Below are positions 55,391 through 64,000 of a DNA stretch of 64,000 nucleotides, piece after piece. The stretch is taken from positions 1 through 64,000 of the forward strand of contig NZ_FMWU01000023.1 of assembly GCF_900103195.1 (NCBI RefSeq), in the 5' to 3' direction. Under the pieces are notes generated by a model that searched no databases, was not told the origin of the DNA, and saw nothing but the letters and a program-made list of their open reading frames with translations. How positions within the stretch are numbered: the first letter of the stretch is position 1; each line of letters begins with the position of its first letter. This stretch comes from Methylobacterium sp. UNC378MF. GTDB taxonomy: Bacteria; Pseudomonadota; Alphaproteobacteria; Rhizobiales; Beijerinckiaceae. Both the position numbers and the translations under genes were made by a program.

Positions 55391-55520
55391 GATCGATCCC
55401 GAAGCCGCGCGACCCCTCTCGGGGCCGGGGGGCCTCCTTAGCGGAGGCAGCCCGGCGACGGAAGTCCGGGGCGCCACCGAGCGCCGTCGAGGCGGCGCCG
55501 GCGGCGTGGTCGGAGGCGCG

Positions 55521-56459
55521 TCAGGCCGCCTTCGTGGCCCGTCGGCCCTGCGCGAAGTCCGTCAGGGCCGCATCCTCGCCCTCCGGCAGGACGATCGCCG
55601 TGGTGGCGAACAGGTCGCCGCGGGTGCCGTCCTTCTTCGGCAGGCCCTTGCCGCGCAGGCGGAAGGTGCGGCCGGAACTCGTCATCGCCGGGATCTTCAT
55701 CTCGACGGCGCCGGTGAGGGTCGGCACGCGGATCGTGCCGCCGAGCACGGCATCCTCGAGGGGAACGTCGACGGTGGTGCGCAGATCGGCACCCTCGACG
55801 GTGAAGCGCGGATGCGGCCGGATCCGGATCGTGAGGAGGGCATCGCCCGGCTCACCCCGCATGCCGCCGCTCTGGCCGAGGCCGCGCAACCGGATGGTCT
55901 GGCCGTCGATCACGCCGCGGGGAATCACCACGTCGACCTCCCGGCCGGTGGGCAAAGCGAGGCGCAGCTTCTCCTCGCTGGCGACCTGCTCCAGGGTCAC
56001 CGCCAGTTCCGCGGCGACGTCGTCGCCCTTGGCCGCCTGGCGCTGGCCGCCCGGGCCGGCCCCGCCAGCGCGGAAGGCCTCGCCGAAGATGTGCGAGAAG
56101 ATGTCCTCGCCCATACCTCCGCCCATACCGCCGCCCATGCTGCCGCCGCGTTGGGCGCGGGCCATGTTCTCGAAGTCGAAATTGCCACCGCGTCCGCCGC
56201 CGAAGCCGCCGAACCCTTCGAAACCGGTCGCGCGCGGCTTGCCCTCGGCGTCGATCTCGCCGCGGTCGAACTGCTTGCGCTTCTCGGCGTCGCCCAGGAT
56301 TTCGTAGGCCGAATTCGCCTCGGCGAAACGGTCCTTGGCCTTCACGTCGTTCTTGTTGCGGTCGGGGTGGAAGTCCTTGGCGAGCTTGCGATAGGCCTTC
56401 TTGATCTCGGCCTCGCTCGCCCCCTTGGCCACGCCCAGCACGTCGTAGGGATTGCGCAT
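55521..56459 (-). CDS. DnaJ-like co-chaperone (CbpA type)
   Basis: A 312-residue J-domain protein. HPD in [10 protein letters not shown] (about 30-34) is the J-domain signature that stimulates DnaK. A Gly/Phe-rich and Gly/Met-rich linker (about 75-120) follows, and two C-terminal substrate-binding barrels ([20 protein letters not shown]). No zinc finger is present, so it is the CbpA type and not DnaJ. The C-terminus is basic (GRRATKAA). Confidence 0.92.
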   Translation of the reverse strand: MRNPYDVLGVAKGASEAEIKKAYRKLAKDFHPDRNKNDVKAKDRFAEANSAYEILGDAEKRKQFDRGEIDAEGKPRATGFEGFGGFGGGRGGNFDFENMARAQRGGSMGGGMGGGMGEDIFSHIFGEAFRAGGAGPGGQRQAAKGDDVAAELAVTLEQVASEEKLRLALPTGREVDVVIPRGVIDGQTIRLRGLGQSGGMRGEPGDALLTIRIRPHPRFTVEGADLRTTVDVPLEDAVLGGTIRVPTLTGAVEMKIPAMTSSGRTFRLRGKGLPKKDGTRGDLFATTAIVLPEGEDAALTDFAQGRRATKAA

Positions 56460-56699
56460 GGATCTCTTGGCTGTGCGGTTGGCTCTGCGATGTCGCGTCG
56501 CCACCGGGATGTGGGATGGATGTTGCATCCCTGCAACGGTCCTGGCGGCGAAAGTCTGCGGGTTCGCGCCGAACGTCAAGCCGCCACCCTCGCCGCGGAT
56601 GCAGGCGGGCCCTATCGTCGGACGCGGCGCGCAATGGCGCCTCCGGTGCGCTCGGGCCCGGGGCCGAGTTCACTGGAATCACCCGAGGCCGGAGAGCCG

Positions 56700-57083
56700 A
56701 TGCACTACGCCTGCGACCACCTCCACCTGCGCAGCCGCGACGCCGTCTCGGCTGCATCCTTCTACGTCGAGACCTTCGGAGCGCGGGAGGTGAAGCGCGT
56801 CGGCGCGGATCCGGTTCAGCGTGTCGTGCTCGACCTCGGCGGTCTCGCCGTCTTCATCGAGCAGGCCCCGGCGGAGACCGCGCCCGCATCCGCCACGCCC
56901 TGCCTCGGGATCGAACATGTCGGGCTGCGCGTCGCCGATATCGAGGCCGCGATGCACGATCTCACCGCCCGGGGCGTGACGGTGCGGACCGGCATCACCG
57001 AGCGCGGTCCCGGCCTGCGAATCGCCTTCGTGGAGGGCCCCGACGGCGCGCTGATCGAGATCCTGGAGCGGAAGTCGGTCTGA
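56700..57083 (+). CDS. VOC (glyoxalase-fold) family protein
   Basis: A 127-residue vicinal-oxygen-chelate protein. The two beta-alpha-beta-beta-beta halves are visible (DHLHLRSRDAVSAASFYVETFGA and GIEHVGLRVADIEAAMHDL). Metal ligands of the family (His at the start of each half, Glu near the end in ALIEILE) are present. The substrate is unknown. It lies divergent from the DnaJ-like gene. GGAGAG precedes the ATG. Confidence 0.85.
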   Translation: MHYACDHLHLRSRDAVSAASFYVETFGAREVKRVGADPVQRVVLDLGGLAVFIEQAPAETAPASATPCLGIEHVGLRVADIEAAMHDLTARGVTVRTGITERGPGLRIAFVEGPDGALIEILERKSV

Positions 57084-57247
57084 TGCCGCCGAGGGCCGGC
57101 CGCCGCGCCTCCCCGGCTGCGGCGCAGATACTGCGGCTGGTCGCCTCCGACGAGGCGGCAGCGCGTCCGGTCACGGATGCGGCCGGCGGCACGGCCGCGC
57201 TTTCCGGCCGGGTCGAGCGGGTGCTCGCGGCGATGCGGACCGCCTAG
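57083..57247 (+). CDS. Possible small protein overlapping the VOC gene end
   Basis: A 54-residue frame (Arg-, Ala- and Thr-rich) starts at an ATG that overlaps the VOC stop codon (TGATG). It has no recognised domain. The overlap suggests translational coupling, but the composition is also that of high-GC noise. Confidence 0.35.
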   Translation: MPPRAGRRASPAAAQILRLVASDEAAARPVTDAAGGTAALSGRVERVLAAMRTA

Positions 57248-57402
57248 CCCGACCTGACCGCCGATCCAGGCAGCCCGGGGCCCACCTCCGCGTCGCCGGC
57301 CGACAGGATGCAGGCGCAGACCGGCATCCCGTACATCCTGCTCGACAGGAGCTCCGCGAAGGCGCCGGAGGCCGACCGGCAATGCGGCGCCGCGCCGGGC
57401 CG

Positions 57403-58182
57403 TCAGGCCGAGGCGGATGTCCCGACAGCCTCGACCGGCTGGATCCGGGCATGCCGATGGGCGCCGTAGACCGCGCCAAGCACCGCCTCGCAATGGAGCT
57501 GGACGCGGGCATGGCACTCGCAGGCGGCGGCCGAGACGGCGCGGCGGTCGAGGATGGTGATGCGCCCCCGGCCCACCCGGATGAGCCCCTGCTCCTGCAG
57601 CACCCGCAGGATCCGGGTGAGGTAGGTACGCTGGACGCCGAGCATCGAGGCCAGGACCTCGTGGGTGATCGGAAGGGTATCGACGCCCGTCCGATCCTGC
57701 AGCGACAACAGCCAGCGGAGGCAGCGCTGCTCGATCGGATGCAGGGCGTTGCAGGCCCCGATCTGGATCAGCTGGGCCAGGAAACAATCGGCGTAGCGCG
57801 CGAAGAGGTCGCGCAGGGTGTCCGACTGGCCTTCGGCCTGCCGCAGGCGCTCGGCTTCGAGGCGCAGGACCGGTCCGCCGACCTGCACGAGCCCGCTGAC
57901 CGCCGGCGGCAACCGACCCTGGCCGATAAAGCCGCCGACCGCCCCGTCATGGCCGACGCTCGCGGTCTCAGCCATCCGGCCGTCCCGTGTGGCGACCACC
58001 AGCGCCACGACGGCCTGCTCGCGGGGGAAGAGCACGTAGCTCGCCGCGGAGCCCGCAACGAGCACCGTGTCTCCCTTGACGAAGGTCAGCGGCTCCAGAT
58101 GGGGCGCGATCAGCGCATGATCCGAATCCGACAGCGCGTCGAGGAGCAGATTGCCGGTGGAGGCGGCAGTTTCGATCGGCAT
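57403..58182 (-). CDS. Crp/Fnr family transcriptional regulator
   Basis: A 259-residue regulator. A cyclic-nucleotide-binding-like barrel fills about 1-130 and a winged-helix DNA-binding domain (ITHEVLASMLGVQRTYLTRILRVLQEQGLI) about 165-215. No Fnr-type N-terminal cysteine cluster is seen. A roughly 40-residue C-terminal extension (from DRRAVSAAACECHARVQL on) with two close cysteines is unusual for the family. Confidence 0.88.
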   Translation of the reverse strand: MPIETAASTGNLLLDALSDSDHALIAPHLEPLTFVKGDTVLVAGSAASYVLFPREQAVVALVVATRDGRMAETASVGHDGAVGGFIGQGRLPPAVSGLVQVGGPVLRLEAERLRQAEGQSDTLRDLFARYADCFLAQLIQIGACNALHPIEQRCLRWLLSLQDRTGVDTLPITHEVLASMLGVQRTYLTRILRVLQEQGLIRVGRGRITILDRRAVSAAACECHARVQLHCEAVLGAVYGAHRHARIQPVEAVGTSASA

Positions 58183-58317
58183 TGGGGGCGGAGAGGTGCG
58201 GGAGGAGAGTTTCCCGTCAGGATCCTCTCGAGGCTCACCCGCCGAAGAGCGGGCCCCTCTGCCATACCGCGCGCTCTGCGCCCCTGAACTAACCTAGGTT
58301 TCGCTGAACCCGTTCAT

Positions 58318-59202
58318 CTACTTGTCCGTGCAGAGACCCTGTTCCGAAAGCCGCTTGTGTTCGCGCGGATCGCAGTCGGTCGTCAGGAACGAGGCCCAGT
58401 CCGACGGGGTCCCGTAGAAGGCGTTGCGGTCGACGTCACCGCGCACGCCCGGAACCCGGCCCGTGGAGGTGAACTGCCACAGCATCCACTTGCGGTTGAC
58501 GAAGCGCTGCTCCGGCTCGGCCGCGGTGGAGCGCAGCCAGTGCGGGTAATCGGGGAGTTCGCCCTCCAGCACGTCCTTGTGGAAGGTGATGTCGGTGTAG
58601 ATGATCGGGCGCTTGCCGGTGTAGCGCTCCATCTCCTCCAGCATCTCGGTGACCATCGCCAGGGCCTGGGCCTTGGGCAGCTTCTTCGGGCAGGTCTGCG
58701 AGTGGCCGTTCCACTCGACGTCGAGGACCGGCGGGAGGGCGCTGGGATCGTTCGGGACGTTCTTCTTGAACCAGTCCATCTGCTCCCGGGCGGAGCGGCA
58801 CCAGAACACGAAATGGTAGGCCCCGCGCGGAACGCCGGCCCGCGCCGCGCCGTCCCAGTTGGTCCGGAAGCGCTCGTCGACGTGGTCGCCGCCCTCGGTG
58901 GCCTTGATGAAGGCGAACTGGGTGCCGGCGGCCCGGACCGAGGCCCAGTCGACATTGCCCTGCCACTTCGAGATGTCGATGCCCTGGATCGGGTGGAGCT
59001 TGGCCTTGGCCACCCCCGGATGCGGCTTGGCGTCGCCCTTCGTGGGATAGAAGTCGTTGTTCGACGCGCAGGCCGCGAGTCCGGCCAGGATCGCGGCGGC
59101 GGCGAACCGCCCGGCGAGGCGCCGGGCCGGCTTCAGGCGACTGGTCAGGCCCCGAACGAGGTCTTCGATCGGCGAACGCGAAAGCGTGTAGATCCGCGAC
59201 AT
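58318..59202 (-). CDS. GH25 lysozyme lipoprotein
   Basis: A 294-residue glycosyl hydrolase 25 muramidase. Catalytic Asp/Glu residues are in GIDISKWQG, VLDVEWNG and IIYTDITF. The N-terminus has a hydrophobic signal and a lipobox LAAC, so the protein is anchored to an outer- or inner-membrane face in the periplasm. It cuts the glycan strands of peptidoglycan, as in wall turnover. Confidence 0.88.
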   Translation of the reverse strand: MSRIYTLSRSPIEDLVRGLTSRLKPARRLAGRFAAAAILAGLAACASNNDFYPTKGDAKPHPGVAKAKLHPIQGIDISKWQGNVDWASVRAAGTQFAFIKATEGGDHVDERFRTNWDGAARAGVPRGAYHFVFWCRSAREQMDWFKKNVPNDPSALPPVLDVEWNGHSQTCPKKLPKAQALAMVTEMLEEMERYTGKRPIIYTDITFHKDVLEGELPDYPHWLRSTAAEPEQRFVNRKWMLWQFTSTGRVPGVRGDVDRNAFYGTPSDWASFLTTDCDPREHKRLSEQGLCTDK

Positions 59203-59404
59203 CAGTGTTTAGCCCGCCACCGAAGATGCGCCACAGACAGGCGTATTCGATGGCCCCGGCGCGGTTAACGGAGCTTTGCGATCATTGCGGCGGAATTCCG
59301 GGACGCGTTGCATCCCCGCGACATACGGCGCCCATCCCCGGCTGGTTCACAGGCCGGCATCCGGCTAAGTCGCGGTCCCGCAACGCGAGTCCGGACGGGC
59401 CACC

Positions 59405-59848
59405 GTGAGTAAGCAACTCTTTACCATAGGCTACGAAGGCCTCGATTCGGAGCGCCTGGTCGGTGTCCTGCGCGCGGCCGGGGTCGCGGTGCTGGCCGAT
59501 GTCCGGGCGGTGGCGAATTCGCGCAAGCGCGGCTTCTCGAAGGGCGCGCTCGGAACGTCCCTGCGCGAGGCCGGCCTCGGCTACGCGCATCTGCGCAGCC
59601 TCGGGACGCCGAAATCCGGCCGGCAGGCGGCCCGGGCCGGGGACGCGGCGCTGATGCGGCGGATCTACTGCGAGGAGGTGCTGGACACCGCCGCCGGGAT
59701 CGCGGCGCTCGACGACCTCGCGGCGCTGGCCGGGTCGGCGCCGATCTGCCTGCTCTGCTTCGAGCGGGATCCCGCCGGCTGCCACCGGCGCGTGCTGGCC
59801 GAACGCCTCGCGCCGCGGGGCTTCGTGGTCAGCGATCTCTACGGTTGA
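59405..59848 (+). CDS. DUF488 family protein
   Basis: A 147-residue protein. FTIGYEGLD, ADVRAVANSRKRGF and the CFERDPAGCHRRVLAE motif with two cysteines are diagnostic for DUF488. The family has no settled function. The start is GTG at 59405. It is divergent from the GH25 gene. Confidence 0.88.
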   Translation: MSKQLFTIGYEGLDSERLVGVLRAAGVAVLADVRAVANSRKRGFSKGALGTSLREAGLGYAHLRSLGTPKSGRQAARAGDAALMRRIYCEEVLDTAAGIAALDDLAALAGSAPICLLCFERDPAGCHRRVLAERLAPRGFVVSDLYG

Positions 59849-59855
59849 ACGGGCT

Positions 59856-60230
59856 TCAGCGGCCCGACAGGGACGGCGCGCGCATGCCGAGCGCGCCCGC
59901 GAGGCGCCGGACCGGGCCGAACGCGGCGGTCAGCCCCAGCGGGGCGGTCTTGCGCGGCGCGCGCGGCCGGCGGCGATCGGCATCCGGGACCGGCTCGACG
60001 GGCAGGTACAGCGCGTCGAAGAAGGACATCTCCAGGAGCGTGGCGCCGTCATCGTCGGTGATCACCATGGCCGCCTCCATGAGCCGCGGATCGCCGCCGT
60101 GCTGGCGCATCAGGCCCTGCACGATCGTGCGCGCTGTGGCGCGGGCGGCCTCGACGTCCTCGACCCACTGGGCCGCCGAGGCCGGGAGCGAGGCGTTGCC
60201 GAGGCGGATGGTGAAATGGGCGCGGACCAT
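59856..60230 (-). CDS. DUF6894-like small protein
   Basis: A 124-residue protein with the DUF6894 look: DVEAARATARTIVQGLM, then VITDDDGATLLEMSFFDAL. This family is abundant in Methylobacterium and has no known function. The C-terminal 45 residues are basic, with Arg and Pro. The family call rests on pattern only. Confidence 0.7.
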   Translation of the reverse strand: MVRAHFTIRLGNASLPASAAQWVEDVEAARATARTIVQGLMRQHGGDPRLMEAAMVITDDDGATLLEMSFFDALYLPVEPVPDADRRRPRAPRKTAPLGLTAAFGPVRRLAGALGMRAPSLSGR

Positions 60231-60277
60231 GGAGCGCTCCTGGGAGGGAACCGGCGGGGCGCCGCCGGAGACGGGTG

Positions 60278-60514
60278 TCAGGCGGCCTGGGCGTCGTCGA
60301 CGGGTTCGTCGCGGGATTCGGCGCCGGGCTCGGACCTCTCGGCCGCGGATTTCGGATCGAAGGCGTCCGCGAGCAGGCCGAGGCGCCGCGCCATGTCGCG
60401 CACCTCGTTGAGCGCGATCGACTTCTGGCCTTCCTTCACCGCCCGGGTGATGTCGCTGACCTGCGTGGTGGCGATCCGCTTCAGTTCGTCGGCGAGCTGC
60501 TGGCTGGTCATCAT
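60278..60514 (-). CDS. Small hypothetical protein
   Basis: A 78-residue acidic protein with a helical first half (TSQQLADELKRIATTQVSD and VKEGQKSIALNEVRDMARRLGLL) and an acidic, flexible tail. It is not recognised. It lies on the same strand as the DUF6894-like gene, with a 47-base gap. Confidence 0.55.
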   Translation of the reverse strand: MMTSQQLADELKRIATTQVSDITRAVKEGQKSIALNEVRDMARRLGLLADAFDPKSAAERSEPGAESRDEPVDDAQAA

Positions 60515-60627
60515 CGCATCCGGACCCGGATTGTCGGTCTGAGCCGGGACCGTGGGGCGCCGGCGCTTACCAAGGCGTTTCGCCCGGCCGCGGCGCCTGT
60601 GGACAAGATGGGGATCTTCGGCCCGGC

Positions 60628-61545
60628 TCAGTCCTGCAGATGCCGCGCCGCGATGATCGAGGCGGCGGTGCGGTTCTCCACGCCGAGCTTGGCGTAGATG
60701 CCCTCGAGGTGCTTGGTCACGGTCCGGTGGCTGAGCCCCAGGATCTCGCCGATGTCGCGGCTCGACTTGCCCCGGGACAGCCAGAGGAGCACCTCCGCCT
60801 CGCGTCCGGTGACCGGCAGGCGCGCCCGCAGCCGCTCGACGCCCGCCGCAAGCGCGTCGCGCGACAGGCGCAGGAGGATCTCGTCCGGGGTGCGGCCGAT
60901 GAAGCTCAGGGCAAAGGCGGCGCCGTCGCGGTCGGTCAGGGTCAGCGGCTGTGCGGCGCCGGACAGGCAGCCACGGAGCCAGTCGCGGGCCCGGGCGGGC
61001 AGTTCGCGCGCGCCGGACGCATCATCGCCGAGCCCGGCCAGCAGCCGCCCGGCCTGGGGCGTCGACCACAGCACGGAGCCGTCCTCCGCGACGGCGAACA
61101 GGGTGCGCCCGGCCGTGTCGAGGGCCGCCCGGGCGCTCTGCGCGGCGCGGGCGCTGGCCAGGTGGACGCGAATCCGGGCCAGGATCTCGTCGGGGGCGAT
61201 GGGCTTGGTGACGTAGTCGATGCCGCCGGCCGACAGGCCCTTCACGATGTGTTCGGTCTCGCTGAGCCCGGTCATGAAGATCACCGGCACGCCGGCGAGC
61301 TGCGGCTTGGCCTTGAGCCGCCGGCAGGTCTCGAATCCGTCGAGGCCGGGCATCACCGCGTCGAGCAGGATCACGTCGGGGGTGATCTCGTCCACCAGGG
61401 CGAGGGCGAGGTCGCCGCCGACCGCGACCAGCACGGTGGCGCCGGAGCGCTCGATCGCCTCGGTGAGGAAGCTCAGCGTGTCGGGTGAATCGTCGACCAC
61501 CAGGACGATGTCCCGGTGCGGCTGGACAATCGGCGCCTCAGCCAT
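60628..61545 (-). CDS. LuxR-family response regulator
   Basis: A 305-residue two-component regulator. The receiver domain (about 12-130) has the acidic pair in VVDDSPD, phosphoacceptor in ILLDAVMPG and Lys in YVTKPI. A middle PAS-like region follows, then a LuxR HTH (about 238-300: LTGREAEVLLWLSRGKSSRDIG and RTVTKHLEGIYAKLGV). Its ATG overlaps the stop of the kinase gene by 8 bases, so the pair is co-translated. Confidence 0.93.
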   Translation of the reverse strand: MAEAPIVQPHRDIVLVVDDSPDTLSFLTEAIERSGATVLVAVGGDLALALVDEITPDVILLDAVMPGLDGFETCRRLKAKPQLAGVPVIFMTGLSETEHIVKGLSAGGIDYVTKPIAPDEILARIRVHLASARAAQSARAALDTAGRTLFAVAEDGSVLWSTPQAGRLLAGLGDDASGARELPARARDWLRGCLSGAAQPLTLTDRDGAAFALSFIGRTPDEILLRLSRDALAAGVERLRARLPVTGREAEVLLWLSRGKSSRDIGEILGLSHRTVTKHLEGIYAKLGVENRTAASIIAARHLQD

Positions 61546-64000
61546 GGCGGGCGAGCCCCTGCAGGACCGCGAGATAGCGGCGCAGATCGTATCCTTCGAC
61601 GAGCCCCCGCATCCGGGCGACGAAAGCGGGCGGCACGGACGCGTCCTCCTCCATCTGGGTCAGCTTGGCCTCGATGGCCCGGATATGCCCGATCCGGCCG
61701 AGGCGCAGGAGTTCGCCGATGTGCTCGGGCCCGGGCCCCGGCGGGTCGGCGGTCGCCCGGACCGGCTCGGCCCGAGCCGGCGGCGGGCTCTCGGTCCATT
61801 CGAGGTGCAGCAGCTTGCCGATCCGCTCCATCACGTCGCGCAGATCGAAGGGCTTGGCGAAGATCGCGTCGTGGGGGGCGTCGTCGCCGCGGATCGGGCT
61901 GATCTCGTGGACATTGGCCGACATCATGGCGATCGGACCGGTATGTCCGGCCTGCCGCAGCGCCGCGGCCGCCGCCCAGCCGCTCATCCCTGGCATCGCG
62001 ATGTCGAGCAGGATCAGGTCGACGCCACCCTGCGCGACCATCGCGAGGCACTCAGGCCCCGAGCCGGCCTCCAGGACGGAGATGCCCTGCGGCTCGAGGA
62101 TCGCCCGCATCAGGGCCCGGTGGGCGCTGTCGTCGTCGGCCACCAGAACGGCGCGGCGCGCGCCCGCATAGGCGCGGTCCGGCGCCGCCGGCGGCGCGGG
62201 CAGGACGATCGGCGCGGGCTGCGCCACGGAGGCCAGCATCAGCCGCAGCCGCGCCTGCGTCCCCCCGCCGGGAGCGGCCGCGACGGTGATCTCGCCGCCG
62301 AGGAGCTGCGCCAGCAGGTTGGCGATGGTGAGCCCCAGCCCCGTCCCCGGCGTGCTGCGGGCGGCCGGGGTCGAGCCGCGCTCGAAGGGCTCGAAGATCC
62401 GCGCGAGATCCGCCTCCGGGATGCCGGGACCGGTGTCGCGGATCGTGAAGACCGCGATCTGGCTCCGGTAGCTCAGGTCCAGCGAGACGGTGCCGGCTTC
62501 CGTGAACTTGATGGCGTTCGACAGCAGGTTGAGCAGCACCTGGCGCAGGCGCTTCTCGTCGGTGGCGACCACCGCGGGCAGGATCTCGGGGCGTGAGAAC
62601 CGGAATTCCAGTCCGGCCTCCCGGGCCTGGAGCCGCACCATGTCCACCAGCTGGTCGAGGAAGTCGGTCAGCCGCACCTCGTCGCGGTGGATCTGGAGGC
62701 GCCCCGCCTCCATGCGCGAGATGTCGAGGAGCCCGTCGATCAGGCCGGACAGGTGCTGGGCGCTGCGCCGGATCACCCGGATCGCGTTGAGGCGGTGCGC
62801 GGGGATCGCGGGATCGGCTTCGAGGAGCTGCGCATAGCCCAAAACGGTGGAGAGCGGCGTGCGCAATTCGTGGCTGATGCCCACCACGTAGCGGCTCTTG
62901 GCCTGGTTGGCGGCCTCGGCCCGCTCCTTGGCCTCCTGCAGCTTGGCGTCCGTGATCTTATGGGCCGCGATCTCGGCCTCGTAGAGCGCCGTCTGGCGCA
63001 TCGTCTCGGCCTGGGCCACGCGGCGGCTCTCCTGGGCGAGGACGAACAGCCACGCCACCACGCCGAGGATCACCACCAGCGTGAAGAACACGCTGGTCAG
63101 CGCGGTGCGTAAAAAGTCGCGGTGCTCCGGATGCCCGATCGTCGCGCCGGCATGCACGATCCCGAGAATCAGGCCGATCACCGCGCAGAGCGTCAGCATC
63201 ACCGCGAGGTAGCGGCCGAGCGGCGCACCGATCCAGGCGGCGGTACGGCCCGGCAGGAGCCGGGCGACGGCGGCCTGCGCCTGCACCTCAAGCCGGCCGT
63301 GGGGCTTGCACAGATCGCCGCACCGGGCGTCCAGCGAGCAGCAGAGCGAGCAGATCGGGGCGTCATAGGCCGGACAATGGGCCATGTCCTCGCCCTCGAA
63401 AGGCAACTCGCAGACCCGGCAGACCACCTCGGCCGCGCCCCAATCCTGCTTCGGAACCCGGGCGAGGTACCAGCGCCCGGCCGTGGCCCAGGCGATTGCC
63501 GGGGCCGCGCAGAACGCGATGGCGAGGGTGAGCAGCGGCGCGAAGGGCTGCACGATCGGTCCGAGCCAGCCGAGATAGGCCGCGCCCCCGGCCGCGAGGG
63601 CCAGCGCCATCGCGCCGGTCCCGACCGGGTTCACGGCGTAGAGATGGGCGCGCTTGAACTCGATGCCCGGCGGCGAGAGGCCGAGCGGCTTGTTGACCGC
63701 GAGGTCTGCGGCGAGGGCCCCGACCCAGGCCGAGACCACCGCGGCGTAGAGCGGCAGGGTGCTCTCGATGGTCTTGTCGATCCCGAGCTCCATCAGGAGC
63801 ACCGCGATGGCGACGTTGAACACCAGCCAGACCACCCGCCCCGGATGGCTGTGGGTCAGCCGCGAGAAGAAGTTCGACCACGCGATCGAGCCGGCATAGG
63901 CGTTGGTGAGGTTGATCTTCAGCTGCGACACGAGGACGAACAGCCCTGTGAGCAGCAAAGCCGCCCGGCTCCCCTCCCCCGTCAGATAGCCGAAGGCGAC
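61538..64000 (-). CDS. Hybrid histidine kinase with permease-like N-terminus (5' end outside window)
   Basis: The frame is open to the right edge, so the N-terminus is missing; 820 residues are visible. The first part (KINLTNAYAGSIAWSNFFSRLTH and membrane helices) resembles the end of NCS1 purine/cytosine permeases. A Cys-rich segment follows, with C-x-x-C pairs (VCRVCELP and ICSLCC) and further Cys that look like metal ligands. Next come two membrane helices, a coiled-coil, HisKA (ISHELRTPLS), an HATPase domain (NLLSNAIKF, DTGPGIP), a receiver (LILLDIAMPG) and a short C-terminal helical part. It likely senses or carries a ligand and signals to the LuxR regulator. Confidence 0.88.
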   Translation of the reverse strand, partial: VAFGYLTGEGSRAALLLTGLFVLVSQLKINLTNAYAGSIAWSNFFSRLTHSHPGRVVWLVFNVAIAVLLMELGIDKTIESTLPLYAAVVSAWVGALAADLAVNKPLGLSPPGIEFKRAHLYAVNPVGTGAMALALAAGGAAYLGWLGPIVQPFAPLLTLAIAFCAAPAIAWATAGRWYLARVPKQDWGAAEVVCRVCELPFEGEDMAHCPAYDAPICSLCCSLDARCGDLCKPHGRLEVQAQAAVARLLPGRTAAWIGAPLGRYLAVMLTLCAVIGLILGIVHAGATIGHPEHRDFLRTALTSVFFTLVVILGVVAWLFVLAQESRRVAQAETMRQTALYEAEIAAHKITDAKLQEAKERAEAANQAKSRYVVGISHELRTPLSTVLGYAQLLEADPAIPAHRLNAIRVIRRSAQHLSGLIDGLLDISRMEAGRLQIHRDEVRLTDFLDQLVDMVRLQAREAGLEFRFSRPEILPAVVATDEKRLRQVLLNLLSNAIKFTEAGTVSLDLSYRSQIAVFTIRDTGPGIPEADLARIFEPFERGSTPAARSTPGTGLGLTIANLLAQLLGGEITVAAAPGGGTQARLRLMLASVAQPAPIVLPAPPAAPDRAYAGARRAVLVADDDSAHRALMRAILEPQGISVLEAGSGPECLAMVAQGGVDLILLDIAMPGMSGWAAAAALRQAGHTGPIAMMSANVHEISPIRGDDAPHDAIFAKPFDLRDVMERIGKLLHLEWTESPPPARAEPVRATADPPGPGPEHIGELLRLGRIGHIRAIEAKLTQMEEDASVPPAFVARMRGLVEGYDLRRYLAVLQGLARHG

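Overview
The window is high-GC DNA (about 70 percent by eye) from an alphaproteobacterium. A CtrA cell-cycle regulator, a DksA with one cysteine, the flagellar regulator FliX next to flgI, a two-domain Tad-type pseudopilin set and a Pls/PosA-type synthetase all fit the Hyphomicrobiales. The overall gene style suggests Methylobacteriaceae; that genus-level guess is inference. No rRNA, tRNA, CRISPR array, insertion sequence or prophage was seen. The window looks like ordinary chromosome, densely packed on both strands, with short intergenic palindromes.

Layout. 1-14.7 kb: the ctrA 3' end, a secreted trypsin-like protease, cysS, envelope proteins (CreA-like, DUF2865, a proline-rich OmpA protein), an MFS exporter, a methyltransferase, a CNNM/CorC membrane protein whose reading frame lacks a normal start codon, gltX, a DadA-like oxidoreductase and a lipoprotein with a collagen-like Gly-X-Y tract. 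14.9-17.9 kb: three overlapping Tad pseudopilin genes (TadE, TadE, TadG-like with a VWA domain). 17.9-24.2 kb: dksA, an MBOAT plus SGNH O-acetylation pair, an Hsp70-like protein and a HerA-like ATPase.

24.4-33.8 kb is a flagellar block. fliX and flgI diverge around a CtrA-type box. flgI is followed by a FlgJ-type rod-binding gene and an flgN-like gene. The opposite strand carries flgE-flgK-flgL and two small genes, with a sigma-54-like promoter ahead of flgE. Divergent from flgE lies a BLUF blue-light sensor followed 7 bases later by a single-domain response regulator, a plausible light input to motility. Together with the ctrA end and a soluble double-PAS chemoreceptor at 44 kb, this gives the window a motility and cell-cycle theme.

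33.9-47 kb: prfC, a DUF1800/DUF1501 pair, threonine aldolase, rpsU with a 60-base leader hairpin, a single-domain receiver, a class II glutamine amidotransferase, an aldehyde dehydrogenase, slyX, the chemoreceptor and a diguanylate cyclase. 47.5-54.5 kb: a 1356-residue Pls/PosA-like adenylation/carrier/membrane protein whose binding-pocket residues suggest a basic amino acid, with a histidine phosphatase behind the same divergent promoter region as a PPK2-ATPase operon. 54.5-64 kb: fabI, a DnaJ-like chaperone, a glyoxalase-fold protein, a Crp-type regulator, a GH25 lysozyme lipoprotein, DUF488 and small proteins. The right edge is an operon of a LuxR-type response regulator and a hybrid histidine kinase. 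The visible N-terminus of that kinase resembles the end of an NCS1 purine/cytosine permease, and it runs off the right edge.

The most interesting leads are the Pls/PosA-like synthetase, the permease-kinase fusion with its cysteine cluster, the BLUF-receiver operon facing the hook gene, the rpsU leader hairpin, and the apparent CTG start at 9774.
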